Source: Gammaproteobacteria bacterium (GTDB lineage Bacteria; Pseudomonadota; Gammaproteobacteria; HK1). Taken from it: a stretch of DNA of 64,000 nt. The stretch lies in assembly GCA_012103455.1 (NCBI GenBank), contig WLWT01000001.1:62001-126000 (forward strand). Direction: 5' to 3'. The notes beneath the pieces were generated by a model. The model ran no database searches. It worked only from the letters and a program-made list of their open reading frames with translations, and was not told where the DNA came from. Numbering within the stretch: the stretch's first letter is position 1; every line of letters begins with the position of its first letter. Below are positions 43,646 through 52,952 of this stretch, piece after piece. The translations under genes and the position numbers were made by a program.

Positions 43646-46600
43646 ATGTCCGCACACCCTAATCGCGCATCACTGGACGAAGCCCTGCAAGAAGTCCAAC
43701 GCCTGCGCCGCAAACTGACCGCATTAGAAACAGCATCTACCCGAAATCCGGCGCCTGCCGAGCCCATAGCCATTGTTGGAATGGGTTGCCGCTTTCCCGG
43801 TGGCGTCAACACCCCGGATGAATTTTGGACACTGCTCTCAACTGGCCGCGATGGGCTAGGCGATATTCCGCCGTCGCGCTGGCAGGTAGACGCTTATTAT
43901 GATCCTGAAATTTCAGTGCCGGGGAAAATGTATGTGCGCCAGGGGCATTACCTGGACGGCGTCGATCAATTCGATCCGCAGTTCTTTGGCCTGTCGCCGC
44001 GCGAAGCCGCCAGCTTGGATCCGCAACAACGACTGTTATTGGAAGTCAGTTGGGAGGCGCTCGAACATGCCGGCATCGCAGCCAGCGATCTCAAGGGCGG
44101 CCAAACCGGTGTATTCGTGGGCCAGTACTGGGACGACTATTCGATGCAGCGCATCTATGCGACCGATCAGCGCGAGATCGACCGTTACGCTCAACTCAGT
44201 GGTTTGCGCGGATTAGCGGCTGGACGTATTGCTCACATCCTCGATGCCCACGGACCCGCTATGCAGGTGGATACCGCGTGCTCCTCATCTTCGCTGGCGG
44301 TTCATCTTGCCTGTCGGTCGCTGGCATGCCGGGAGAGCGATCTCGCTTTGGCCGGGGGCGTGAGCCTGATCCTGGCGCCGCAGCATTTGATCGGCATCTG
44401 CCAAATGAAAGCGTTGTCTGCCGATGGCCGCTGCAAGACCTTTGATGCCAAGGCGGATGGTTTCGGGCAGGGTGAAGGTTGCGGCATGGTGGCGCTGAAA
44501 CGCCTGGCCGATGCGCAAGCCGATGGCGATCGTATCTTGGCCGTGATCCACGGTTCGGCGGCCAATCACGATGGCCATGCCCGCACTGTCACCACACCCA
44601 GCGGTCCGGCACAGCGGGCAATGCTGCAAAGCGCGCTGGCCAATGCCGGGCTCCATCCTCACCAACTCGATTACATCGAAACCCACGGGACCGGCACCCC
44701 TCTTGGCGATCCGATCGAAGTGATGGCCATCGCGCGAGTCCTGTGTCAGGCGCGGCAGCATCCGCTCTATCTAGGTTCGGTTAAAACCAATGTGGGGCAC
44801 TTGGATGCGGCGGCGGGCATTGCCGGGCTCATGAAGGTAGTGCTGTCATTACAGCATCAGGTGATCCCGGCCCATTTGAATTTCTCCGAGCCCAATCCCC
44901 GGATCCCTTGGAGCGAGTGGCCTTTGCGGGTGCCCACGGCATCCATCCCATGGGACTCGAACGAGCGTTATGCCGGGATCAGCGCGTTTGGCATGAGTGG
45001 CACCAACGTGCATTTGATCGTGGGGCAAGCACCGCCGGCGGCCGTTGCAGCCGGATCAACCTGCCGGCCGGTGGTGCATCCCCAGCCTCTTGTCAGCCAG
45101 CATCTTTTAACCTTATCGGCGCACAATCAATCCACCCTGCCGGCGCTTGCCCGGCGTTACGCGGCGTTGTTGCAGACGCTGCCGGGCGTGGAGGCCGGGG
45201 GCGAATTGGCGGATGTTTGTTATACGGCAGCGGTGGGCCGCAGCCATTTCGCCCATCGCATCGCCATCATCGGTGAATCCTCAACCGCTATGCAAAAGGA
45301 TTTGCTGGCTTTCGCCGGCGGTAGCGCGCCGCGGAGTTTATCGGCTGGCGTCACCGGCAGACGGCCACCCAAAGTTGCGTTCTTGTTCACCGGCCAAGGG
45401 GCGCAATATGTGGGCATGGGACGGCAGTTGTACGACATCGCGCCCACCTTCCGTTTTTGGCTTGACCAATGCGCGTACCTGCTACGGGAGCATTTGGATA
45501 AACCTCTGCTCGAGGTGATGTGGTCGGGTGAAGCACTGCATCAAACCGCGTACACGCAACCGGCTCTATTCGCCCTGGAGTACGCGCTGGCCAAGTTGTG
45601 GCAAGAGTGGGGGATAGAGCCGGAACTGTTACTAGGACATAGCATCGGGGAATACGCAGCGGCATGTATGGCTGACGTATTCTCCCTAGAAGACGGCTTA
45701 ACTTTAGTCGCGGCGCGTGGCCGGCTCATGCAGTCGCTGCCCTGCGGCGGTGAGATGGTGAGTGTCGCGGCGGATGAGGCTACCGTGAGTGAACAACTTG
45801 CGGGCGTTGCCTCCGAGGTGTCTATCGCCGCCGTCAACGGGCCTCGGAGTATTGTTATTTCAGGCCGGGGAGAGACCGTACAAGAGGTGGTGAGAGGCCT
45901 GCACGAACGCAACATCAAAACCACTCAGCTCAAAGTATCACACGCTTTTCACTCGCCATTGATGGAGCCTATTCTGGCTGACTTTCACGCCATCGCCTCG
46001 CAGATCTCTTACCGCTCGCCGGCCAAGACCGTGATCTCCAATGTCACCGGGCAGGCGCTATCGGGTGAACTGCTCAGCGCAGAGCATTGGCCGCAGTATT
46101 GGGTCGAGCATTTACGGGGAGCGGTGCGCTTCGCGGACGGTATCGCCGCTGCGCACAAGAAGAAGATTGAAACCTTTGTTGAAGTGGGTCCGCGGCCCAC
46201 ATTGCTCGGCCTAGGCCGGGGTTGTGTGCCGGCGCAGGATAGCACATGGCTGCCTAGCCTCAGACCCGAAGCGCAGTGGACTACGTTGCTCTACAGCCTG
46301 GCACAGCTACACCTGCGCGGGGCGAATATAAACTGGCTTCGTTTCCACGGCGCCCGGCGCCAGAAAGTCACTTTGCCGAATTATCCATGGCGGCGTCAAC
46401 GCTACTGGACAGATATTCAATCAACGGCGCCCGCTGGCCCCGTCCTGCATCCGTTGGTTCACCGCCGGTTTGCTACTGCCAGCAGTAGTGCGATCTTTGA
46501 ATCGAACTTAAGTGCCTCGGATCCCGCGTATCTAGCTGATCACCGGGTATTTGACAGCGCCGTGTTCCCCGCTAGCGCTTATTTCGAGATGGCACTGGCC

Positions 46601-49600
46601 GCCGGCCGCATTGCTTTAGGTCATGTTGAATTGCAGATTTGCAATGTCTCCATTCAGCAGGCCATGTTGTTGACCGATGCGCCGCTCACCGTCCAGATCA
46701 TTATCGATGAAGACGGGCGCGCCCACCGCTTTGGAATTTTCAGTAAACCGGCTAGCGGGAATAAGTGGACAAACCACGCCGCAGGCACAATTAAACGCCG
46801 GGAAACCGGCGCTGCGCCCGGCATCGACGCGGCGCAGTTACAAATACACGGTTCTCAACGCATCGATTTGCAAGCATTGAGTCAACGCTTCAATAGCAAA
46901 GGAGTGAAGTATGGCCCCTCGTTTATGGCTATTGCAGAACTCGGTTTTTTAACGCCGGAGCCGGCGGCGGTTTTAGCACGCATAGAACTGCCTAAAGAGG
47001 CTCCGAGCACTGGCGCCAATGCTTACCAATTGCATCCGGTGCTGTTGGATGCCAGCTTGCGGATCGGTGAAGCATTGTTTCCTGAAAGTGACAAAGATGA
47101 AATCTACTTACCCTTTGCCGCCGGCTCAATACAATGGTCGAAAGTTCCACAGGGCGCTCTTTGGGTAAAAGCAACCGGGACGCAATCCGAGCGTATCCGT
47201 AGCGTCAATTTGAGACTCTTCGATCAGCAGGGGGAGCCGGTAGCGGCAATTGACGATTTCACGTTACGCCCTGTCTCCGTGTTCGGGCTACGGCGGGCGC
47301 TAGCACCGGGCCAGCCATCCGCGTACAGGGTGGCGCAATGGCTTTATCAACTGCACTGGGAGCGCAAACCTTACAACGATGAGCAACGCAACCTGGCGCA
47401 AGCCGGCAGCTGGCTGATCCTGGCTGATGCCAATGGATGCGGGACGCGGCTTGCCGCCCAGCTTGAACAGCAAGGGCAGAGTTGTTGCATTGTTGCAGCC
47501 GGTCCGGATCATCAACAAGTAGCCTCGAATCACTATACGGTTAATGCCAAAGTTGGCGCCCAAATCGATCGGCTAGTGGCGGAGCATTTACCGCAGCCGC
47601 TCGCCGGCGTGGTTCATCTTTGGAGCTTGGACGCGCAGGAACACAACTACGGTGAGAGCGTTGCCGCTGCCCTGCACTTGGTACAGTCGCTAAAGCGCGC
47701 GGGAAAGATCGCACCGGTGTGGTTGGTCACCCGCGGCGCGCAAGCGATCAGCGCCGATGAAATTGGCGCGGATGCAATTAGTGCGAATGCAATTAGTGCG
47801 AATGAAAAAAGTGCCCATGTATCCATCTGGCAAGCGCCTCTATGGGGTTTTGGCCGCACCTTGCAGATCGAGCATCCGGAGTTTTCTTGCACTTGCGTGG
47901 ATTTAGAGGCCGGTGCGGATGACGGCGAGTTATTGCTGCGAGAGCTAGGCCGTAACGATGGTGAGACTCAGATTGCCTATCGCTGCGGGGAACGTTATGT
48001 CGCCAGAGTGCGCCGCGCCCAATCGGCGGGCAACGCGGCCTGCGGGTTTCGTCTTCAAGCGGACGCATCGTATTTGGTGACGGGTGGGTTGGGCGCGCTG
48101 GGATTGCAAGTCGCTCAGTTCCTGGTTGCATCGGGTGCCCGGCATTTGTTTCTGATCGGACGCAAGGGGACAACAACCGCTGCGCAACAAACGGCGGTCG
48201 AACAACTTCAAGAGCGCGGTGTCCGCGTGCAGGTGGTCGCAGCGGATATGTCCTCGCCGCGGGATGTCAACAAAGTATTGCAACTGGCGAAACCCACCTT
48301 ACGCGGCATCATCCATGCCGCGGGTGTGCTTGATGATGGCATGCTCACCGCGCAAACGGCGGAGCGTTTTCAAGCCGTCGCCGCGCCAAAAGTAGGTGGC
48401 GCCTGGCAGCTACATGTGCAGACCCTTGATCACCAGCTGGATTTTTTTGTGATGTTCTCCTCAGTGGCATCCCTGCTCGGCTCGGCGGGTCAGGCCAACT
48501 ACTGCGCCGCCAATGCCTTGATGGATGCATTGGCGCATTTTCGAAACCGCAGCGGTTTGCCGGCGCTAGCTATTAACTGGGGGCCGTGGGCGGATGTGGG
48601 CATGGCTACGTCAGAAACGGTTATGCGCCGGTTGATGAATGACGGATGGCAGCCCATGACCGCGCAACAAGGATGCGAGATCATGGCGCATTTAGTGTCT
48701 GATGGTGGCATGACTCAAGCGGGTGTCATTCCACTGGACTGGCCAACTTTCGTGCGGCGAGTACCGGGTGCTTCGCAATGGCCCGTACTCTCGGAGTTAG
48801 TCACATCCACGGATGCATCAAAAGAAGATGCAACATCCAAGGCGCAAGCACTGGCGCGGCAGGTAAAAGCATCCAGCCCCAATGAGCGTCACAGTCTGCT
48901 CACGGCCTATCTACTAGAACGTATCGCCCAGACTTTGCGCGTACCGGCCTCTGATTTAAACGGCCGAGAAGCGTTGAGCAATTTGGGCATCGATTCATTA
49001 ACGGCGGTGGAGTTAATAACTTGGATCCGGGTTGATTTAGCCGTCGAAGTCGCCGTGGAGCAGATGTTCAGCACACCTGACATTGGCGAATTGGCCAGCG
49101 TCATCAGCAAAGCGCTTGCCGGTGGCTCTCCTGATATAGGCCCATCCGATATAGGCCCATTGCCCCCCTCAACAACAAGCTGGATAACACAGCCACACCC
49201 TAGACCACAGGCCCGCATGCGCCTGTTCTGTTTTCCGTACGCGGGCGGCGGCGCGTCCGCGTTTCGTGATTGGCCGCAGAGGCTGCCCGAAGATATAGAG
49301 GTCTGCGTGATGCAACTACCGGGACGCGAAGAACGGCTGCAAGAGTCGCCGGTGACGCAGATGTCTGTCTTGGTCGATGCGCTAACACAAGCCTTATTGG
49401 CGTATGTTGACAAACCTTTTGCTTTTCTAGGCCACAGCATGGGGGCCATAGTTAGCTACGAGGTAGCCCGCCAGTTACGGACGCTTGAACAAGCACAACC
49501 GGTCCACTTGTTTCTATCATCACGGGCGGCCCCTCAACTGGCCAAGGGCGACCAACCGTTGCGGTTTTTACCCGATCAGGCATTCATCGAACAACTGCAC

Positions 49601-49924
49601 CATCTCTACGGCGCCGTCCCCGAATCGATCCGGCGCAATGCTGATCTGCAAAACGTTTTTTTGCCCATCCTGAGGGCGGACGTGACGCTGTTGGAAACCC
49701 ATTCATTCGTGCCTGGCGATCCTCTAGATTGCCCGATCACTGTGTTCGGTGGCGAACAAGATCGGTCTATTTCGCCAACCATGTTGGCAGCTTGGCGTGA
49801 ACAAACCTGCGCTTCGTTCACGCAACAATTATTTCCTGGTGATCACTTTTATATTGTTGACGCTAAAGACGCGGTCGCCAGTGCGGTGGCCGGGCAGCTC
49901 GCAGTGATCAGAGAAGACCGATGA
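43646..49924 (+). CDS. Type I polyketide synthase, KS-AT-DH-KR-ACP-TE
   Basis: This 2092-residue protein has an N-terminal docking-like coiled coil ('LDEALQEVQRLRRKLTALE'). KS from ~35 has Cys212 ('VDTACSSSSL') plus 'ETHGTGTPLGDPIE' and 'KTNVGHLDAAAG'. AT has Ser666 ('GHSIGEY'); HAFH at 766-769 predicts malonyl-CoA. DH has His966 in 'LADHRVFDSAVFP' (the usual Gly is Asp) and Asp1135. KR has 'VTGGLGALGLQ' (~1479), 'GVLDDGM' (B-type) and Tyr1619. ACP has Ser1784 ('GIDSLT'). A type-II-like TE has Ser1931 ('LGHSMGAI'). No ER or methyltransferase domain is seen. One module could act once or iteratively. In-frame 15-bp repeats occur at ~1371-1390 and ~1829-1838. Confidence 0.95.
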   Translation: MSAHPNRASLDEALQEVQRLRRKLTALETASTRNPAPAEPIAIVGMGCRFPGGVNTPDEFWTLLSTGRDGLGDIPPSRWQVDAYYDPEISVPGKMYVRQGHYLDGVDQFDPQFFGLSPREAASLDPQQRLLLEVSWEALEHAGIAASDLKGGQTGVFVGQYWDDYSMQRIYATDQREIDRYAQLSGLRGLAAGRIAHILDAHGPAMQVDTACSSSSLAVHLACRSLACRESDLALAGGVSLILAPQHLIGICQMKALSADGRCKTFDAKADGFGQGEGCGMVALKRLADAQADGDRILAVIHGSAANHDGHARTVTTPSGPAQRAMLQSALANAGLHPHQLDYIETHGTGTPLGDPIEVMAIARVLCQARQHPLYLGSVKTNVGHLDAAAGIAGLMKVVLSLQHQVIPAHLNFSEPNPRIPWSEWPLRVPTASIPWDSNERYAGISAFGMSGTNVHLIVGQAPPAAVAAGSTCRPVVHPQPLVSQHLLTLSAHNQSTLPALARRYAALLQTLPGVEAGGELADVCYTAAVGRSHFAHRIAIIGESSTAMQKDLLAFAGGSAPRSLSAGVTGRRPPKVAFLFTGQGAQYVGMGRQLYDIAPTFRFWLDQCAYLLREHLDKPLLEVMWSGEALHQTAYTQPALFALEYALAKLWQEWGIEPELLLGHSIGEYAAACMADVFSLEDGLTLVAARGRLMQSLPCGGEMVSVAADEATVSEQLAGVASEVSIAAVNGPRSIVISGRGETVQEVVRGLHERNIKTTQLKVSHAFHSPLMEPILADFHAIASQISYRSPAKTVISNVTGQALSGELLSAEHWPQYWVEHLRGAVRFADGIAAAHKKKIETFVEVGPRPTLLGLGRGCVPAQDSTWLPSLRPEAQWTTLLYSLAQLHLRGANINWLRFHGARRQKVTLPNYPWRRQRYWTDIQSTAPAGPVLHPLVHRRFATASSSAIFESNLSASDPAYLADHRVFDSAVFPASAYFEMALAAGRIALGHVELQICNVSIQQAMLLTDAPLTVQIIIDEDGRAHRFGIFSKPASGNKWTNHAAGTIKRRETGAAPGIDAAQLQIHGSQRIDLQALSQRFNSKGVKYGPSFMAIAELGFLTPEPAAVLARIELPKEAPSTGANAYQLHPVLLDASLRIGEALFPESDKDEIYLPFAAGSIQWSKVPQGALWVKATGTQSERIRSVNLRLFDQQGEPVAAIDDFTLRPVSVFGLRRALAPGQPSAYRVAQWLYQLHWERKPYNDEQRNLAQAGSWLILADANGCGTRLAAQLEQQGQSCCIVAAGPDHQQVASNHYTVNAKVGAQIDRLVAEHLPQPLAGVVHLWSLDAQEHNYGESVAAALHLVQSLKRAGKIAPVWLVTRGAQAISADEIGADAISANAISANEKSAHVSIWQAPLWGFGRTLQIEHPEFSCTCVDLEAGADDGELLLRELGRNDGETQIAYRCGERYVARVRRAQSAGNAACGFRLQADASYLVTGGLGALGLQVAQFLVASGARHLFLIGRKGTTTAAQQTAVEQLQERGVRVQVVAADMSSPRDVNKVLQLAKPTLRGIIHAAGVLDDGMLTAQTAERFQAVAAPKVGGAWQLHVQTLDHQLDFFVMFSSVASLLGSAGQANYCAANALMDALAHFRNRSGLPALAINWGPWADVGMATSETVMRRLMNDGWQPMTAQQGCEIMAHLVSDGGMTQAGVIPLDWPTFVRRVPGASQWPVLSELVTSTDASKEDATSKAQALARQVKASSPNERHSLLTAYLLERIAQTLRVPASDLNGREALSNLGIDSLTAVELITWIRVDLAVEVAVEQMFSTPDIGELASVISKALAGGSPDIGPSDIGPLPPSTTSWITQPHPRPQARMRLFCFPYAGGGASAFRDWPQRLPEDIEVCVMQLPGREERLQESPVTQMSVLVDALTQALLAYVDKPFAFLGHSMGAIVSYEVARQLRTLEQAQPVHLFLSSRAAPQLAKGDQPLRFLPDQAFIEQLHHLYGAVPESIRRNADLQNVFLPILRADVTLLETHSFVPGDPLDCPITVFGGEQDRSISPTMLAAWREQTCASFTQQLFPGDHFYIVDAKDAVASAVAGQLAVIREDR
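47756..47815. repeat. 15-bp tandem repeat, four copies, in PKS
   Basis: Units begin at 47756, 47771, 47786 and 47801, becoming less alike at the edges. They add a surface-like loop of four pentapeptides (D/N-x-I/K-S/G-A) between the DH and KR domains. Confidence 0.9.
49131..49160. repeat. 15-bp tandem duplication in PKS linker
   Basis: Units begin at 49131 and 49146 and give S-P-D-I-G-P-S-D-I-G-P in the linker between ACP and TE. Confidence 0.88.
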
Positions 49925-49975
49925 GACGGAATGAAGATCCTGTCCGGCGACTTCGCTAGAGAGCAACGTATTCAG

Positions 49976-50158
49976 TCAATAATCGTAGATCTGGCCCGCG
50001 GAGAATCCAAAGATATGGTGGCCTAGATCGCGATGACCACGCTCGCTCACGCCGTCCAGGGCCACAATCCCGTTGCGCTCAAAGCTGGCCAGCACCAGCG
50101 GTGCATGACTGGTAGCAACCCATTGCAAACCAGGGAGCACCGCGCGGAGTCGAGGCAC
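49976..50158 (-). pseudogene. C-terminal remnant of an AAA ATPase
   Basis: The 60-codon frame reads 'GLQWVATSHAPLVLASFERN', then 'GIVALDG', and ends 'LGHHIFGFSAGQIYDY'. This looks like the end of OLD/RecF-like defence ATPases, where '(T)TSHSPLILxSF' follows Walker B and the C-terminus is '(G)(F/W)SADxIY'. Walker A and the rest are absent. It resembles, without being identical to, the AAA part of the TIR-AAA gene at 55.3-57.1 kb ('FVATTHNPLALLGAD'). A deletion probably removed most of a second defence ATPase gene. Confidence 0.5.
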
Positions 50159-50226
50159 GGCGGAACGTTGTAGCGATTTTACTTCGATGCGAACCTATTA
50201 AAATCGCTCAGGCAACCCGCACGTCC

Positions 50227-51453
50227 CTAGCGGCGCCGGTGATAACCGTGGCTGTGGTCGAAGTGCTCATGATGTTGGCGTAACCAGTCGGTGCCATAGT
50301 CCCCGCCATTGGGAGCACGAACAACGGTGTGAATATGGTGCGGCGTTGGCATTAGATTATCGAACACCACACCCGGATGATGATCGAATTCGACAAGTAC
50401 CACCGGGCTATGTACGCGGTAGTAAAACGGACCCTCGTCACCGGTTGCTCCCATCCAGCTAAACCATGTTTCATCCAGATGCTGTTCTACCCGGTGCATT
50501 TGCACCCCCGCATGACCGTCGCGGGTCCAGCCCACATAGATGCCCACCAAAGAGCGCAGTAATTGCCGTTGTGCATCGCTCATATCGGCGCCGCGAACGC
50601 CTTCGTATTCGATTCTCGCGTTGTCCTGAAACGCACCCGCAAGCATGCGGCCGTCAACAGGGTGCTGCATATTCTTGGGCAGTGCCTCCGGGGCAATCGA
50701 AGGGCGCACGATGCCACGCTCGCGCTGTTCACCACTGAAGCTACGGATTAAATTAAAACCTGCCCGCTGCTCATCGGCGAACAAATGGGTGCCCGCCAAT
50801 GGCCCGTCGTCGAATTGGCATGGCTCCGAGCCCATGAAGGCGGGCGCGACGATGAGTTGGTCGCCCAACACAACGCAGTTCAAATTGAGATGATGTCCGT
50901 CTATCTGCCAACCCCACGGCAACTCGCTCGAAGGCGTACCGAAAATAGAAATAAAATACGGCCATTGACCGAACTCATCATGACTCCCGGTTAACGCCGC
51001 CAGGAATTCATTGACACGCATGATGTCACGCGCCTGCTTGAAACCACGCGCGGACAAAGTGGCGCGAAGCAGGTTCAAGCCGCACCGGCGGCCAGCCTCA
51101 TCCAGTTCTTCGAGCATGACACCGTGGCGGTAGAAGTTCACATGGATGTTTAACCAGGTACGCCACTCAACCGCATCCATGGCAAAACAAGTTCTACCAC
51201 GTTGCTCCTCATTCAACGACGCGAGAAACACCTGCGCCGCGTCGATAATGGCGTCCGTATCCACCCCAGTGGCGGTACGCTCATAAAGCCCATGCATTAT
51301 TTCCTCGCCAGCGTGAATGCCACGAAGAGGCTCGGCTAGCAGCCGGTATCGTTGCTCCAGGAACGGGCGCAAACGATCCGGTGCCTCTACGACTTGCGTA
51401 CGTGCCGACAAAGGCACCCGGTGGCGCAGTCCAAACTCTTTCCAATGGGTCAT
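50227..51453 (-). CDS. DUF3500 family protein
   Basis: This 408-residue protein matches DUF3500 in its key segments: 'FLASLNEEQRGRTCFAMDA' near the start, 'WQIDGHHLNLNCVVLGDQLI' in the middle (the conserved W-x-x-x-G-H-H), 'VAPAFMGSEPCQFDDGPLAG' and 'HPGVVFDNLMPTPHHIHTVV' (His-rich) near the C-terminus. The cellular role of the family is unknown; the invariant His suggest a metal site. No signal peptide is evident. It stands alone, facing away from the GST and towards the PKS. Confidence 0.8.
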   Translation of the reverse strand: MTHWKEFGLRHRVPLSARTQVVEAPDRLRPFLEQRYRLLAEPLRGIHAGEEIMHGLYERTATGVDTDAIIDAAQVFLASLNEEQRGRTCFAMDAVEWRTWLNIHVNFYRHGVMLEELDEAGRRCGLNLLRATLSARGFKQARDIMRVNEFLAALTGSHDEFGQWPYFISIFGTPSSELPWGWQIDGHHLNLNCVVLGDQLIVAPAFMGSEPCQFDDGPLAGTHLFADEQRAGFNLIRSFSGEQRERGIVRPSIAPEALPKNMQHPVDGRMLAGAFQDNARIEYEGVRGADMSDAQRQLLRSLVGIYVGWTRDGHAGVQMHRVEQHLDETWFSWMGATGDEGPFYYRVHSPVVLVEFDHHPGVVFDNLMPTPHHIHTVVRAPNGGDYGTDWLRQHHEHFDHSHGYHRRR

Positions 51454-51863
51454 GTATAACTCCTAAGGGCGCCCCTAAGTGTTCGCCGCGCGCACTCACG
51501 TTGTTTCATACCAACGCATTGTTAGTCCAGGTACCGCGATGCGTGCAGTTCCATATCTGATCGGCGGCGGCAAGATGAACAAAATTGACGGTTTATACCA
51601 CCCGGCCATCACCACGGCCGGCGGCAACACCCAGATCGAATTGTCTACCGGCAAACTCGCCATGGAGCGGATGGCGCGCTGCAAAACATCGTCACATTGC
51701 GATGGTGAAGGCGCTAGGCTGGCGCAGCCCGGACCTAAGGCCCCAGAGCCCCACATGAGCAACTACCCACCAGGGGTATACGAGAAGATTCTTGCTGCAC
51801 CGGACTAGACAATCCTCGCTACCAGTGAGAATCAACCCTCCTTGAAAGTGGCATGGCTTTTCG
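51454..51863. other. 410-bp stretch without a convincing gene
   Basis: A 109-codon plus-strand frame (51479-51808) has no recognisable domain, and its composition does not look coding. The left end probably holds the promoter of the DUF3500 gene. Nothing else was found. Confidence 0.4.
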
Positions 51864-52511
51864 TCAATTGCCGGCGCTTCGCTCAGCGATCCACTTTTCG
51901 TAGACCGATTGGACGCTTCTTCGCGGCAACACCGCATCGGCAATGCGCTTGACATTGGGAAACTCGTCCACCGATGGTTGTCCCCGCGATGGCCGCAGCC
52001 ATGTGGTCAGCATAAAGAGATAGATATCCACGGCACTGAACCGCTCGCCCAGCACCCACTCGTTGTCGCCAATCTGGTCGTCAATCACCTTCCACGTTTC
52101 CCGCAGCCGCCGGTTGCCACGCCGTTGCGCGCCGGGTTCATCGGCTGGGGTGTCGGCAAAACGCTGCGGGTAATAGTTGAGTTGAAAGGCATTCTGAACG
52201 GAGCTGGAGAAATAAACCAAGGTCTGTAGAAACAGGCCCCGCTGCGCATCAGCTATAGCAGGGGCCAGCTTCGTTGCGGGATGACGATCGCACAAGAATA
52301 CCGTTATGGCGGCGCCCTCGTACATGGCGTTCTCATCCCAAACGAGAATGGGGATCCAGCCGTTCGGATTGAGTGCCAGTTGTTCAGGCGGGCGGTGCCC
52401 GTCCTTGGCAATCGTCGTTTGGATTAACTCGTAGGGAGCGCCGATTTCTTCCAGGAGTACGCGGATACCCATCGCCGCGCTCCCCAGCGCGTAGAACAGT
52501 TTGTATGCCAT
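51864..52511 (-). CDS. Glutathione S-transferase family protein
   Basis: This 215-residue cytoplasmic GST has a thioredoxin-fold N-terminal domain ('KLFYALGSAAMGIRVLLEEI', 'NPNGWIPILVWDENAMYEGA', corresponding to the glutathione-binding x-P-x-L and E-S positions, here E-G). An alpha-helical C-terminal domain follows ('WVLGERFSAVDIYLFMLTTW' with the N-capping S-A-x-D). The catalytic Ser/Tyr near residue 7-11 is not certain. GAAGGAG precedes ATG 52511. It sits immediately downstream of a truncated SDR gene. Detoxification or isomerisation of an aromatic acid are possible roles. Confidence 0.88.
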   Translation of the reverse strand: MAYKLFYALGSAAMGIRVLLEEIGAPYELIQTTIAKDGHRPPEQLALNPNGWIPILVWDENAMYEGAAITVFLCDRHPATKLAPAIADAQRGLFLQTLVYFSSSVQNAFQLNYYPQRFADTPADEPGAQRRGNRRLRETWKVIDDQIGDNEWVLGERFSAVDIYLFMLTTWLRPSRGQPSVDEFPNVKRIADAVLPRRSVQSVYEKWIAERSAGN

Positions 52512-52531
52512 CCACTACTCCTTCAAAAACC

Positions 52532-52561
52532 GCCGCCAGGGCAATCGCCGCCAGGGCGGTG
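52532..52561. repeat. 15-bp tandem duplication
   Basis: Units begin at 52532 and 52547, in the DNA linking the SDR remnant to the GST gene. Confidence 0.82.
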
Positions 52562-52564
52562 GCA

Positions 52565-52683
52565 CCGTTCGCCTCAGAGCGTGAAATCAACGCGATGCCG
52601 AACCCGCGGCTGGCGAACTCGGCGGCCAGCGCCCGGCTAAGACCTTCGCCGGATCCGACAATGGCGCACACGGGCTTCGTCAT
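52565..52683 (-). pseudogene. N-terminal fragment of a short-chain dehydrogenase
   Basis: From ATG 52683 the frame encodes 'KPVCAIVGSGEGLSRALAAE' followed by 'FASRGFGIALISRSEA', the first beta-alpha-beta unit of an SDR with its nucleotide-binding glycines. After about 40 residues the similarity stops and the frame runs on into the GST gene in another phase. The Tyr-x-x-x-Lys catalytic part is missing. A deletion probably joined this start to the GST upstream region. Confidence 0.6.
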
Positions 52684-52889
52684 GGCTACTCTTGCCACCT
52701 CAGGCAGTTGTTTTGGAACAAATGTACAGCCGGCACAATACTACCGCATTCCAGCAGGAGCGCCCGGTCACTTTCCTAGGAACCGGCGGAACGGTTCCCC
52801 GGCACAGTAGCGCCCGCTATCATGGACGCGCTTTGCGCTTAAGCAGTAGAGTATGCGGCGTGGGGGAAGTTCTTTCACCTCGCACAGTG

Positions 52890-52917
52890 CCCTCGTTATA
52901 ACTCCCTCGTTATAACT
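52890..52917. repeat. 14-bp tandem duplication, non-coding
   Basis: CCCTCGTTATAACT occurs at 52890 and again at 52904, 35 bp before the repeat-rich mini-gene. Confidence 0.9.
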
Positions 52918-52952
52918 CTTGGGTAGCGCACACTTAGGAAGGGGGATTGGCG

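Noticed and set aside
51468..51480. GGGCGCCCCTAAG near the DUF3500 start
   Set aside because: Short similarity to the MITE end, no second end and no target duplication.
51479..51808. A 109-codon plus-strand frame
   Set aside because: No recognised family and no convincing ribosome site; it overlaps the promoter region of DUF3500.
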